Origin: Alentia gelatinosa
Taxonomy: Eukaryota > Annelida > Polychaeta > Phyllodocida > Polynoidae
Direction: 5' to 3'
Length of the DNA stretch: 64,000 nt
Assembly: GCA_950022655.1 (NCBI GenBank)
Contig: OX465587.1
Location: 27,593,716 to 27,657,715, forward strand
Position 1 is the stretch's first letter; every line of letters starts with the position of its first letter. Made by a program: the position numbers and the translations under genes. The notes under the pieces were generated by a model. It was not told the DNA's origin. It saw nothing but the letters and a program-made list of their open reading frames with translations, and did not search any database. This document shows, piece after piece, positions 33,965-44,426 of the stretch.

Positions 33965-34412
33965 AAAGGGGGGCGTCCACCAACCACAACAAGGCTACAA
34001 CAATGGCTTTCCGACAAGGTCCACAACAGGCCTACGATTGGAAAGCGTGTCGTAGCCTTGTCATGGTTGGTGGACCCTAGTTCCCGAAAAGAGCCTATGA
34101 CAAGGCCACAACAGGCTGGGACTGGAAGCTTGTCTGGGGTCTGTCGAGGGCCTTTCGACAAGGCTACGACAATATTGAACATGTTCGATTTTTCCCACGA
34201 CTGGACCTTTGTCGTGTAGTGTTGTGGTTTCCTCGATATCACTGTTGTAATATGTCGGTACCATGACGCCTTTTTTACGGCATCCAGCGAAGTCTATGAC
34301 ATGCCCCGACAACGCTGTCGCAGAGCTTCCCTTCTCACGACAAGGCGCCAACGGGAACTTTCTTGTCAGGGCTTGTCGTAACCTTGTCGTGGTTGGTGGA
34401 CGCCCGCCTTTA
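33965..34412. mobile_element. MITE with AAAGGSGGGCGTCCACC termini
   Basis: About 38-bp inverted termini (GGGCGTCCACCAACCACAAC on the left). The right end touches the donor hexamer of exon 2. Confidence 0.82.
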
Positions 34413-34417
34413 CTTAC

Positions 34418-34634
34418 TCTAGTCCCTTGTAGTCCATCGTGCCTCGGATATCCCTCCACATGTTCTGCGTAGAGAAGTAGGGCAGCACGGCACCCACGCT
34501 AGCGCACACTGATGAGGCACGGAGAAAAGACGAGGATCGTTCCACTTCCGTCACGACACAGAACCGCTTATCTGAGTAGAACATCCAATCACTGCACGTT
34601 GCAAGCGAATCAATCGTCGAGGCATCTGCAGCTG
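34418..34634 (-). CDS. Lectin gene exon 2: first half of CTLD1
   Basis: This encodes the N-terminal half of a C-type-lectin-like domain. A Cys starts the fold (ATCSDWMFYS), followed by RFCVV, and the second strand-helix unit ends in SSVCASVGAVLPYFS, which matches the usual alpha-helix Cys followed by GA.L. The acceptor is a triple NAG site (three in-phase AGs at 34635, 34632 and 34626), so one to three residues may vary. The donor GTAAGT lies at 34417-34412, and the exon runs from phase 1 to phase 2, matching exon 3. A MITE terminus lies directly against this donor (its right end is at about 34411). Copies of the exon end and donor region occur as a minisatellite in the next intron. The fold call is secure; ligand and function are unknown. 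Confidence 0.8.
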
Positions 34635-34776
34635 CTGATAAAATAAAAACAATCACAAGGAGTTTATGTATGTATTATTTCCGCGTAAATGCGTCAACTG
34701 GGGCTCAGATAAGGTTATTCTACTTGGTGTCATATCTACGCCTACTTGTACAAGTAAAATGTAAACCATTATTATT

Positions 34777-35205
34777 CACCTAATATAAAGTGTCCATAGA
34801 AAACACATAGGGAGTGTGTATCACCATACCCGGAGCATACAGATATATCCACCTAATACAAAGTGTCCATAGAAAACACATGGGGAGTGTGTATAACCAT
34901 ACCCAGAATATATAGATATATCCACCTAATAGAAAGTGTCCATAGAAAACACAGGGACTGTGTATCACCATACCCGGAGCATACAGATATATCCACCTAA
35001 TTCAAAGTGTCCATAGAAAGCACATGCAGAGTATGTATCTACATACCTAGAGCATAGAGATATATTCACCTAATACAAAGTGTCCATAGAAAACACATAG
35101 GGAGAGCATATCACCATACCCGGAGCATACGCATATATCCACCTAATAGAAAGTGTCCATAGAAAACACATAGGGAGTGTTCATCACCATACCTGAGTCT
35201 AGGAT
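34777..35205. repeat. 73-bp tandem array
   Basis: Units start CACCTAATA at 34777, 34850, 34924, 34994, 35067 and 35140 (70-74 bp). Single or few units are scattered at 11280, 11820-11935, 18463-18560, 18900, 19070-19165, 19505-19610, 25135-25215 (inverse), 32020-32095 (inverse) and 63665-63755. Confidence 0.9.
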
Positions 35206-35208
35206 CCA

Positions 35209-36013
35209 GGGCCCTGATTTCTAGTCACGACATCCTATATGGAAGACATCCTACAGCTGTCAGTGTACTATAGATAAGACATCCTTGGGGATCGGCCAAC
35301 GATTGTCCCTCAAGGACACTTAGGCTGCAGCCAGGTGTTCTATAGACAAGACATCCTTAGGGTCACGTGGTTCAAAATGTCTTCCAAAGTGTCTTAGACC
35401 TAAGACGTCTATGGACATGTCGTACAAAATGAGCAACTTCACTTCCCGTAAGAATCAAGCAATGAAATTTTAACACCAGTAAGGGATAAATATGAAGGAC
35501 GGCCGCACCGTTCCGCCGTTATGCGCGTTTGAATTTCGTCATAGCAAACGTCTGCTCTGGTGTCCAGTGTCTATCTCCCATGTCACAGACCATCAGAGCA
35601 CACCTCCGCTAATTTATGCGGCGACCCTGACAGAAGAGTACACTGGCCACCAGAGCAGACGTTTGCTATGACGAAATTCAAAAGCGAATAACGGCGGAAT
35701 GGTGAGGCCGATGTTCTCCATATTTTGTGTGATTATAGGTTATATGTATCCCTTACTCATGTCAAAATTTCATTGCTAACTTCGTATGGAAAGCATGGAA
35801 AATCCTCTATATACGCACAGTGAGGGTTGATAGAGCCTAAGACATTTGTATACTAGTCTTAGACAGCGACACCTTTAGCGGCGATCGAACGTGCCAAGCT
35901 GAGACAGTGTCTATAGCACAGCCGCCATTTTGTGTCTTGCAAATTGTCTTCCAATCGCAGAGATGTCTCAGCATATCGTTGGCCGATTATGTCGTGACTG
36001 AAAAACAGGGCCC
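35209..36013. mobile_element. MITE/foldback with GGGCCCTG termini
   Basis: Termini GGGCCCTGATTTCTAGTCAC and its inverse near 36013. Inner arms 35450-35570 and 35640-35800 carry the shared module and GCAAACGTCTGCTCTGGTG. Confidence 0.75.
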
Positions 36014-36451
36014 AGAAATATCAAGCACCATTGGTCCAATGACATATTTCAGACTTGAGTGATTGGTCATGGTCTCTTGAGCATCCCTCTAAAACCCTGA
36101 GACACTGGCTCCCTTCCCAATATCACATTAAATAGCACACAGATAGTGAAGGGGTAGTGTTTTGGCAGCACATTGGAAGTCTGTATGTGACCTCTCTAAC
36201 CTTTAGGGTACAAGGCACCTTTAGCCACTACCAAATATTTCTCTCTTTATTGACCATACTTAACAATAAGTGAAGCACGAAAAGTGTATAATGAAATTAT
36301 ATCAAATGCCAGTTAAAGGGTCAATAATATTTATAATGATAATATTCAATCTTAGGTTGTCATCATATTGAAAACTCAGTGAAACTTTATATCTGAACTG
36401 AATATTGAATCATATAGAAATCTTTATTGAATGATCTGATATATGAACTAG

Positions 36452-36590
36452 GATAGTCACATGTAAACTACGAGGGATAGTCACATGTAAATTATGAGGA
36501 TAGTCACATGTAAACTATGGGGGATAATCACATATAAACTACGAGGGATAGTCACATGTAAACTATGAGGGATGGTCGCAAGTATAACAC
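36452..36590. repeat. 24-bp minisatellite
   Basis: Six units GATAGTCACATGTAAACTAC, period 23-24, about 110 bp downstream of exon 1. Confidence 0.88.
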
Positions 36591-36696
36591 AATATTTCAC
36601 AAAAACTAAAGATAAACATAGCTCAGCTCATATACATATAAAATGGTGATACAAAAAATAGAATTAAACCCCCCCAAAAAACTCCTCAGAACTTAC

Positions 36697-36766
36697 CTAT
36701 GAAGTACAACTCCCAGCACAAGCAGACAAAGATGAACCTTCCCATGGACAACCTGGAAATATCCAT
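36697..36766 (-). CDS. Lectin gene exon 1: start codon and signal peptide
   Basis: The minus strand has an ATG at 36766 followed by 23 codons: a short basic N-region (MDISRLSMGR), then a hydrophobic run rich in F, I, V, C, L and W, then a strong donor GTAAGT at 36696-36691. The exon ends in phase 1, as secreted mosaic proteins usually do, and fits the phase-1 acceptor of the CTLD exon at 34634. With the next exon, a signal peptidase site is plausible near the small-residue stretch just after the junction. A second in-frame Met (residue 8) could also start translation. The ORF is too short to be seen by length alone; the call rests on its position upstream of the CTLD exons, the signal-like composition and the donor. 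The sequence just upstream contains GACGTCAT, a CRE-like half site, of unknown meaning. Confidence 0.7.
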
Positions 36767-37668
36767 TTTTCGCGCTTTGTTCAGCCTCTTTATGACGTCG
36801 TCTATCGTCTGCTCTGCAGCGTTGGAATACTGAGAATGAGTGATTCAATTGTTGCAGCGAGTTATAGCCGAATAATTATTGACCCTAGTTCCGCCTATGG
36901 CCACGGGTGGCGCTGATGTTGACTGGACTAGATCCCCGGATGTACAGTGCCGTGATTTCTATCTGCGTGGTCGTATACCATGCGTAGTTGGCGCGCAGTA
37001 ATAGCACAGTGTATTTCAAAACACTGATAAGGGAGAAAACCCGGCCTTCCTCAGGAAAACCAAGATCTTCGAAAAACTCTTAAAGGTATATTGGAAGGGA
37101 ACGATTTATCCGAACTCTCCTTGCTCCTCCAAGGAGCACTTGAAAATCATTGGAGAAATGCATGATTGCAACGACTTTAAACAAGGTGGAAGTCTGAAAA
37201 GGACCTGCAATGGTTGACCGGACGTTTAATCATTCAAATAATCAAACAAACAAAAGCGTAGTAATTTTGCATACTGTCAACAACAAGAAGAATACCTGTA
37301 GTAAAAAAAAAAAATTCCAACACCATTATCCATTACGGAGAGGGCGAATGAAAAAATTAACACAAAGAATACCTGTAGTAATTTCTCTTTTCATTTTTTG
37401 TTCATCGATTCACTCTGTAAGGCCCGGCGTCCACTGAGCCCCGATGCAGGCCTTATGAAACATACCCAGACACGAAATAGATATTGCATTGGAAAGTCAA
37501 CTAATATCCGTAGCTGATTCTTATATAAAACTGCATCGAGAATTGTATAAATATACAATACTCGACAAGTTTGGATGGGCTGCAATCTGAGGCGAAGCCG
37601 GGTAACAATTATGGCCCATTTAAACACTGGAGTTTTGTATATTTTACGATTTGAGTGCGGTTCTGGAT
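36767..37668. promoter_or_regulatory. Upstream region of the lectin gene, promoter not defined
   Basis: No clear TATA box seen. Nearest upstream bases hold GACGTCAT (CRE-like half site). Farther up are a SINE tail (37180-37258) and a GGCCCGGCGTCCACTG MITE end (37421). Confidence 0.3.
37180..37258 (+). mobile_element. SINE tail fragment
   Basis: Only the end of the family is left: GGACCTGCAATGGTTGACCG, then GACGTTTAATCATTC and CAAA repeats. Confidence 0.6.
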
Positions 37669-37858
37669 TTATCTCACCCCTTTTTATCATCAAAATTTCA
37701 CAATAATTAGATTAGACTTAGCAAATCCATATGACATCATCTCAAATTCACAACGCTACGGCCGTGGCATATTATTGTCACTGTAGGTGGCGTGATCATT
37801 AAGTATGTTTTTTTCTAATGTTATTCCTATGGCTAAACTTGTACCAGGGGTGAGATAA
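37520..37858. mobile_element. MITE related to 6270-6642
   Basis: Contains TTTGAGTGCGGTTCTGGATT and TTATCTCACCCC (37669), and ends CAGGGGTGAGATAA. Confidence 0.7.
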
Positions 37859-37876
37859 TATGGAGAAACCAAACAA

Positions 37877-37998
37877 GAGTTAGTTGTGTTGTTGTTTATT
37901 GCACGACGGCAAGATCGCGTATTACTGCGCGAAGCGAAGCCAAGAGCAGTAATACACGATCTTGCCAGAGTGCGATGAACAATAACACAACTAACTCG
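37877..37998. repeat. Foldback with 51-bp arms
   Basis: GAGTTAGTTGTGTTGTTGTT and its inverse. The loop includes TATTACTGCGCGAAGCGAAG. Confidence 0.82.
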
Positions 37999-38204
37999 AG
38001 TTTAGTTTAGAATTTATCCTACCCCGCCAATGATTAACTCAAGGATGCACTCTGAGGATGTACCGATTGTAAGGTCTATTGTAGAGTATCAGGAGCTCAG
38101 TGGACACTGAGCCTAAGGGTATTTTTTACAAGGGACATGGATGAGTAGACAATAAAAATTTATTAAACTTTCCATGCCAACAAGATTCAATCAAGATGGT
38201 TGTT

Positions 38205-38500
38205 GGTTGTTGGTTTGATTTAACGTCCAGTTAACCATTGCAGGTTCTCACCAGACTATCTCAAGGTTCTTTTACACCGCAAGAGTGGTTATTGATATAG
38301 CAGTAAATCTACCACTGCTGGGGGTGAAGGAAAAAAGTGGCTGCAGTGGGACTGAAATCAAGAAAGTCTGATAACCTTGCGATTACAAGTCCAGTGCTCT
38401 TTACCACTGATCTAACTCTCCATCCCAGTTGCTTTAGTTATGCTTGCGTGCAAGCATATCCGGTCTGCACCACAAGGAGGTGAAGCGACCAAGAGGGTGA
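38205..38500 (-). mobile_element. SINE copy 4, internal deletion
   Basis: Minus-strand copy: the tail reads as TTTAACGTCCAGTTAACC on the plus strand; the head CACTGATCTAACTCTC and the 5' extension with the palindrome TTGCGTGCAAGC are present. Part of the body (the CTCACCTCGGTA region) is missing. Confidence 0.83.
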
Positions 38501-40260
38501 TCGGATTGGTTATCGCTGTCCACCTCAGCAGACTATTCAATCAAGAGTATTGTACCAGTACAATAACAATGAATATATCATAACACATAATTGATTGGAT
38601 TCACACAATCATCTGTCATCCGTAGAAAACACATTAAAGCATTCTCATCAGCTAAAAGGTAGATGTCAGGATAGATTCAGAAGATTGTGGTTTTATATAT
38701 CGTTAGGCCAATAGGAATGTCTATACATTTTCTGATTTTGGCTAAAAGGTACGTTTTGTGGGTAATTTTCTGTATGGTATTTCTTCTTCGTTCTTGGAGT
38801 CTCGATTTACAGTCTATAATGAAGCCGCAATAATTCAATTGCTCCACTCAATCTTGAATAAACATTCAAGAAACTTATTTGGTGGAGGTTGCCTTTTTTT
38901 GGTATGGCTGTTGCGGCCTTCCACGTGTTAGGGAAAGTCGAGTGAAATATAAATTATTGATCATTATACATGCCATGATGGCAGATTAATAGACACTTCA
39001 TTCATTTCAATTAGTATATATCCATAGTTACAACCTGTGGGAGTAAATAATTGATATTGAAGGAATATAAGATGAACTTATTTTGAAGTATGTGATGATT
39101 TGATCTAATTTTGAATGGGACTATTTTCTCCGGGTAGCTAATTCCAGGTGCTTCCTACATTACCTATGGAGACTCCGTGTCGGGTGAGTAATACATATTG
39201 AATAAACCTGACTCGGCTTCATTTCCATTGTGACGTCTTTTTTCCTAGCGTTTAGTAAACTTCCCTGTTCTGCTCCTCCATCTTAACCCTTTCAGTCCGA
39301 CCCCCTAGCAGAGGCCCACATATCAAGTTCTACAGATATGTAGCAATATGCCCCCAGGGGACGATGCTCTTAAGGCAATGGTACCGGAAGTTATTCAGCA
39401 GGTCAATTTGATATGCGTTGTCTTGGTACATTTTGAACACCCACACTAAATAGTGATCCCTAGAGTGTTTTTCAATTTTTTTGAAAAATTTAAAAAAGAC
39501 TATGAATTATGTCACATGGAATACCGTTTTTAGCTCCTCCATATTAATACACCATTCTATTATTCCCTAATTCTGTATCCTATTTTTTTTTCTTTTATAT
39601 AAATCTTTATTAACTTCTGTTTGGATAAACAGTTCTTCCTGTGAGACAGTTACATAATTCAATCATACATGTATCAGTGAAAAGTTAATGATGAGATAAT
39701 GAAATGTGTTAGTTGTCGTTCCATAGTATACAGTTCACTGGTTCTTTACCTGTGTTTTATTAAACAATCGTAACTCTTTCTTAATAAAGGGGCGTGGGTG
39801 TCTGGTTTTCTTCAGCCTGCCCTCGGGTTGGTAAAATCCTTTTCTTCAGAACAATTTTTTTGATCGAACCATACTAGAACAAGCAAATATAGCCTGTTTC
39901 GGATACATGCATTAAAGAATGGGATGAGTAACTTTTTTACAGAGTCACCTTTTCATATAAGCACTGTTTGTTGTATTTATCATCCATCTATTCATCCATC
40001 CGAATAGATTACACCCAGTAATTGCCATATTAGAGGAATAATAGGGACTGTTTCCCAGTTCTATAGCACAAAGGGACTATTTTCTCGTATACCATGGCTT
40101 TGAGCCCATACACAACAGATGTGAATCCGTATACCACAATTATGGTATCTAACAAATTTTATATAATGGGTCATGGGTTACTGAGTCCCCATTATATTTT
40201 CAAAGGGGTCTTTGTATACGATGGATAATGAGAGAAAAGACCGATTAAGTATTTAATGAT
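38500..40260. other. No gene seen
   Basis: AT-rich; contains the LINE 3' end at 39585-39860 and a repeat (39960-40220) resembling 24070-24260 and 42000-42230 (ACCATGGTTTTGAG words). Confidence 0.5.
39585..39860 (-). mobile_element. 3' end fragment of a related LINE
   Basis: Read on the minus strand, this contains the same 3' UTR block as the 11.9-kb LINE (AACCAG followed by ACACCCACGCCCCTTTATT) and ends in TTAATAAAGATTTATATAAA plus an A-rich tail. It is heavily 5' truncated, as is common for LINE copies. Confidence 0.6.
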
Positions 40261-40799
40261 TCATTTGGTACATGTGACCGAACATGTACTATGATAAAGG
40301 AAAGAAATCCTTCTCTGGTGAAAGGAAAATCCATTTTGGCGACAGAGTATTTGCACGCTGAGACTGTATGAATGACTAAGGTGCGGTCTCAATAGGTGAG
40401 GGAAACAAAGGTGAACAAATATCCAGTGTGACATCTTTGGTTGAGTACTCACACCTTAAGGCCAATGCCCATCTACCGATTTCGGAACATTTATGTACAT
40501 TTGTGGGCGACAAACGAAGGGTGATTTGTCTCAGGCGAGGTATCCTAACGGAGTCGGTAGATGTAGGACAGCTAGGCAAGGCTAACCAGCGATTAGTGAA
40601 CCACCTCCTTCAGACGTACTTTTGTCACCGACACGTTGTGGTTTTTGCCCTCCCCAGCGATTAGTAGACCATACACCGATTTTATCAATGTGCGTATCCG
40701 GGTTTCACACTGTGAGATTCATGGACCTCACAGGCCGTTTGTCTGAGACAAATTCTGTTGAGATTCGGTACTGCAACACAATTTCCTCGTGTGAATAAC

Positions 40800-41470
40800 A
40801 GTGTAGGCTAGACGATCTACAGTTGTCATGTTTTGAATCGTCTAGTGTAAACACGGAGTTGGGGCACAACCTGACGACCATTGGCTAGACGCTCTACAGT
40901 TATCACGTTTCTAGTCGTCTTGTGTAAACGGCGGGTTAGGGCACCACCTGACGACCATTGGCTAGGCGATCTACAGTTATCACGTTTCTAGTCGTCTAGT
41001 GTAAACACGGAGTTAGGGCACCACCTGACAACTATTGGCTAGACGATCTACAGTTATCATGTTTCTAGTCGTCAAGTGTAAACAGCGGATTAGGGCACCA
41101 CCTGACGATTATAGGCCAGACGATCTACAGTCACCACATTTTGAGTTGTCTTGTGTAAATGCGGGGTTAGGGCACCACCTGACGACCATTAGCTAGACGA
41201 TCTACAGTCGTCACGTTTCGAGTCGTCTTGTGCAAACGGCGGGTTAGGGCACCACCTGACGACCATTGGCTAAGCGATCTACAGTCGCAACATTTTTATT
41301 CGTCTTGTGTAAACGCACCACCTGACGATTATTGGCCAGATGATCTACAGTCGTCACGTTTCTAGTCGTCTAGTGTAAACATGGAGTTAGGGCACCACCT
41401 GACGGTTATTGGCTAAACGATCTACAGTCTCCACATTTCGAGTCGTCTTGTGTAAACGGCGGGTTAATCT
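40800..41470. repeat. 77-bp minisatellite
   Basis: CTGACGACC-type unit starts at 40871, 40948, 41025, 41102, 41179, 41256, 41322 and 41399; one unit is 66 bp. Core words GATCTACAG and GTCGTCTAGTGTAAAC. Confidence 0.92.
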
Positions 41471-41867
41471 CATTGATCAGGGACTAGTTTGCTCTGAGTC
41501 TATACGACAGCCTGTAAGAAGTAACGCCTGGAGAGGAGGTCGATGTCCGGAGTTCAGTTCCTCGCTCTAAGCCCCAGGCATCCAGGACAGACTGAACTTT
41601 TCTCATGCCTACTGATTTATTACGTACCTGTGGCCGTATGTCTTACCGCCCGCTCCTACCATGTCAAATATGTGGCCGTATACAACAGGTACGTGGCGTA
41701 CACGGGGTTTTAGGCCTTTTTGTACCGACATGACTGCCGCTTACGCGGGGTGTCCGCATACGCGAGGTGACCGCTTAAGTGGGGTTAAAATAAACATCTA
41801 ATAGAGGGGACAATTTCCGTTCCGAGCAAAAGTTGCCGCTTACGCAGGGTGTCCGTTAGGCGGGGTT

Positions 41868-41995
41868 CTACTGTACAATAATCGATGGGTTTGTGGACAA
41901 GCGGCCGTAAATCACGAGAAGTTGACGCGTTGTATTACGACGATTTACAGAGCCGCCTGTCCACAAAATCATCGTTTGTTGCATTTATTATCCAT
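41868..41995. mobile_element. Foldback family F2, copy 2
   Basis: AATAATCGATGGGTTTGTGG and its inverse, with loop GTTGACGCGTTGTATTACGA. Confidence 0.75.
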
Positions 41996-42539
41996 CTTTT
42001 CGAATAAATTAAACCCAGTGATTGCCATGTTCACGGGTATAACACTAGGAACTATTTCTTTGCTCTATAGCAAAAGGGACTATTTTTCCCGTATACCATG
42101 GTTTTGAGGCCGTATACCACAGGTTTGAATCCATATACCACAGTTAAGGTATCTGACAGGTTTTATAAAATGGGCTCTAGTTTACTGAGTCCCCATACAT
42201 TCTCAATTGGGGCTTTGTATACGATGGATAATAAATATATGTGCATGGTGAACAACGGCAAAACCAAACAAATTGTCCAAAAGCTAAAGGTAAACAATGG
42301 CTATTTAAGATATATAGTAATAGTAATAATAATGATAATAATAGAGAAACAGGTATACTGTGTCTGTACGTGATAGATACTTTGTACAATTTTACAGGAT
42401 ATGTAACGCTAGAGCCACAGTGACTCTGTTTCCGTATAATACGGAAGAGAATCCTACCAAATTATCAACATGAGATTTGGAGAATAAATGCTGTATTTAT
42501 TCAATACTGAACATTTGTGAAGGTTAGATAACAGTGGAT

Positions 42540-42825
42540 AAGGCCCGGCGTCCACCTACTACGATATGGCTCCGATATGGTCTACGATGCACCTCCCACT
42601 AAAAGATCAAAATCGCGTCGGAAGGCCACCTAATATCGGGGCAGCTGACCACATTTCTGCAATTAGACACCGATAAAAAACCCATACAATGCGTGGTGGA
42701 TTGGCATGTCTAGACATATGTCTACGATTTTGTACCTTCCCGATAAGTCTCCGATTACTACTTTTTGTATCGGTGCCATATCGCTGCGTCTAAATTTCTA
42801 TCGCAGTAGGTGGACGCCAGGCCTT
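42540..42825. mobile_element. MITE with AAGGCCYGGCGTCCACCTAC termini
   Basis: Left AAGGCCCGGCGTCCACCTAC, right inverse AGTAGGTGGACGCCAGGCCTT. A truncated left end occurs at 37421. Confidence 0.8.
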
Positions 42826-43131
42826 AACGCAAAGGCACATACTTGGTCTCGGAGGCTCATCAAGAATCAATGGCAAATCGGACAATTTGACTTGAAAATT
42901 AAAACCCATATCATTCCTGAAAAAATAATATGATGATATCAAGATGGTTTAGAACACATATGTATATTATAACTTAAAACTCGAAGGTCTCTTACTAGCT
43001 TTTGATTTAGAATATAAAATTTTGGTATTATAATAAAATAAATAGGAACTTCCAAAAGTTAATTTTTTCACATTGTAAAACTCATTTAATGTTCATGTAA
43101 TATTCACAGAAAATAGGGTACCGAGTAATTT

Positions 43132-43322
43132 GGTAGCCCATGGCCGTAGGGTCAGGGGCGGTCATTGCTCCACCTGACGCAATCCCCTCCTACTAGCGCT
43201 CCCTGCGCGCCCCCTCGTGTAGGCCACGTGAACCACGCGGTCACGTGGTACGCCCCTTCACTGACCTCTTCCCATTCTCCTGCTTTTCTTCACCACGTAC
43301 GGACGTACTCTACAATTTCTCC
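43132..43322 (+). repeat. Split direct repeat A1
   Basis: Begins GGTAGCCCATGGCCGTAGGG. Matches A2 at 46622 with few differences. Contains the palindrome-like CCACGCGGTCACGTGG and lies about 100 bp before the gag ORF, so it may hold the promoter. Confidence 0.88.
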
Positions 43323-43425
43323 TTCTTGGCCTACATCGCTCGCCGTCCCTATACTCCACGAGTATCAGACCGAGCCATACGAGGACAACTACGGGTGATT
43401 TGAAAGTACTACTACAGGGAGGAAA

Positions 43426-44426
43426 ATGCCGAAGACACGGGCCACGCGAGGACCTTCGCAGGCGCAGGAGGGAGACCAGATCTCCGACTCGACCGTGAGG
43501 GCCAGCGAGGACCACGTGGAGTCCGTCTCCCAGGCGGGAAGTGTGAGATCAGCAGCCGCACGGAGGACGGAGGACTGGGCCGAGGACCAGGCCTCCCGGG
43601 TACTCCCGGAGCCGAGACAGCTGAGGGACCGCTACGCCCCGGATGCCTACGTCCAACGCGAACTGGACCGGGAGACGATACGCCACGACCGCACGGCCGG
43701 TAAGCTGTATTCTGATCTTAATATTGCTCGCCTCACATCGAAGCCGTATATGTTTCTGGACTGGGAGGGAGTGTCACTCTCTCTCAGAAATTGGAGTTGA
43801 GAGGGAGTTTGGGACCGATGGAGTACGTCAGCGCCTTCATCGGCCTCCTCAGTGACCACCGTGCCGTGGCCCCGGGGGACTGGGAGCACATGTTCAAGCA
43901 CCTACACCAAGTCTCGGTCGACGACCAGTCCCGACCGTGGGCCGGGGTACGTAGGTGGTCGCAGTACATGTTCGACCAGATAGAAACGGGCCGACTCGCG
44001 TGGAGCGATTACAGTTTAATTCAAGAGGAGCGAGTGCGACTGGCCATGACGACCGGGACCACTCAGTCTAGGTCGGACCCTGGGAAGACGAGCTCCAAGG
44101 ATCTGCCATGCCGGCAGTACAACTCGGACCGGGGGTGCCGGCACCGGGGCAGCCACGAGGACGGGCCGGTAAAATGGCTACACATCTGCTCGTACTGCGA
44201 TTCCGTTGGGAAGCAGTGCGGGCATTCCCTACACGCGTGTAACCGCAAGCTAGGATACACGATGGGGTACGACGCCCAGCCGGCTCCTCCTGCTGCACCC
44301 CGCCGGGCCGGACCGGCCGGATACACCCCCCAAGCCGGACATATGATGCGGGCGGTAGACCCCAGGCAGGAAGCAGTACACCAACAAGCAACTGCAAAAA
44401 TCGGTTACGGTGCGCCCCGCGAGTGA
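43426..44426 (+). pseudogene. YR-retroelement gag-like protein, frameshifted
   Basis: ATG at 43426. The first frame (to about 43795) is charged, with EPRQLRDRYAPDAYVQREL and PYMFLDWEGVSL. The frame changes near 43795, and the second runs to 44426 with PMEYVSAFIGLLSDHR, then WEHMFKHLHQV, then a Cys/His cluster LPCRQYNSDRGCRHRGSH followed by HICSYCDSVGKQCGHS and ACNRK. The cluster probably binds nucleic acid. The end is Pro/Ala-rich. The stop-containing junction shows that this copy is inactive unless frameshifting is programmed. It is placed correctly, between A1 and the RNase H region. Confidence 0.75.

Larger units (their letters stand above)
2232..36766 (-). other. Lectin-stalk-sushi mosaic gene (13 exons seen, 3' end outside window)
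   Basis: Thirteen exons were found on the minus strand by reading domain motifs and GT/AG splice sites. Their lengths (70, 217, 215, 202, 182, 96, 111, 99, 99, 105, 345, 177, 183) and phases (0-1, 1-2, 2-1, 1-2, 2-1, then 1-1 throughout) are fully compatible and give about 700 codons without a stop. The order is signal peptide, CTLD1, CTLD2, Ser/Thr/Pro-rich stalk, CCP1, CCP2. This resembles a selectin in logic (lectin head, then sushi repeats) with a mucin stalk between. A transmembrane or terminal exon is not seen and probably lies left of position 1. The protein should enter the secretory pathway. The gene body hosts a LINE, SINEs and many MITEs in introns. The exon chain is an inference from sequence; no transcript was available. 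Confidence 0.75.

Noticed and set aside
33853..34459. Overlapping frames of 118-132 codons on both strands
   Set aside because: Product of MITE inverted termini (33965-34412); both strands read similarly because the sequence is palindromic.
34777..35205. Regular spaced repeats considered as a CRISPR array
   Set aside because: Units are head-to-tail without unique spacers and the genome is eukaryotic.
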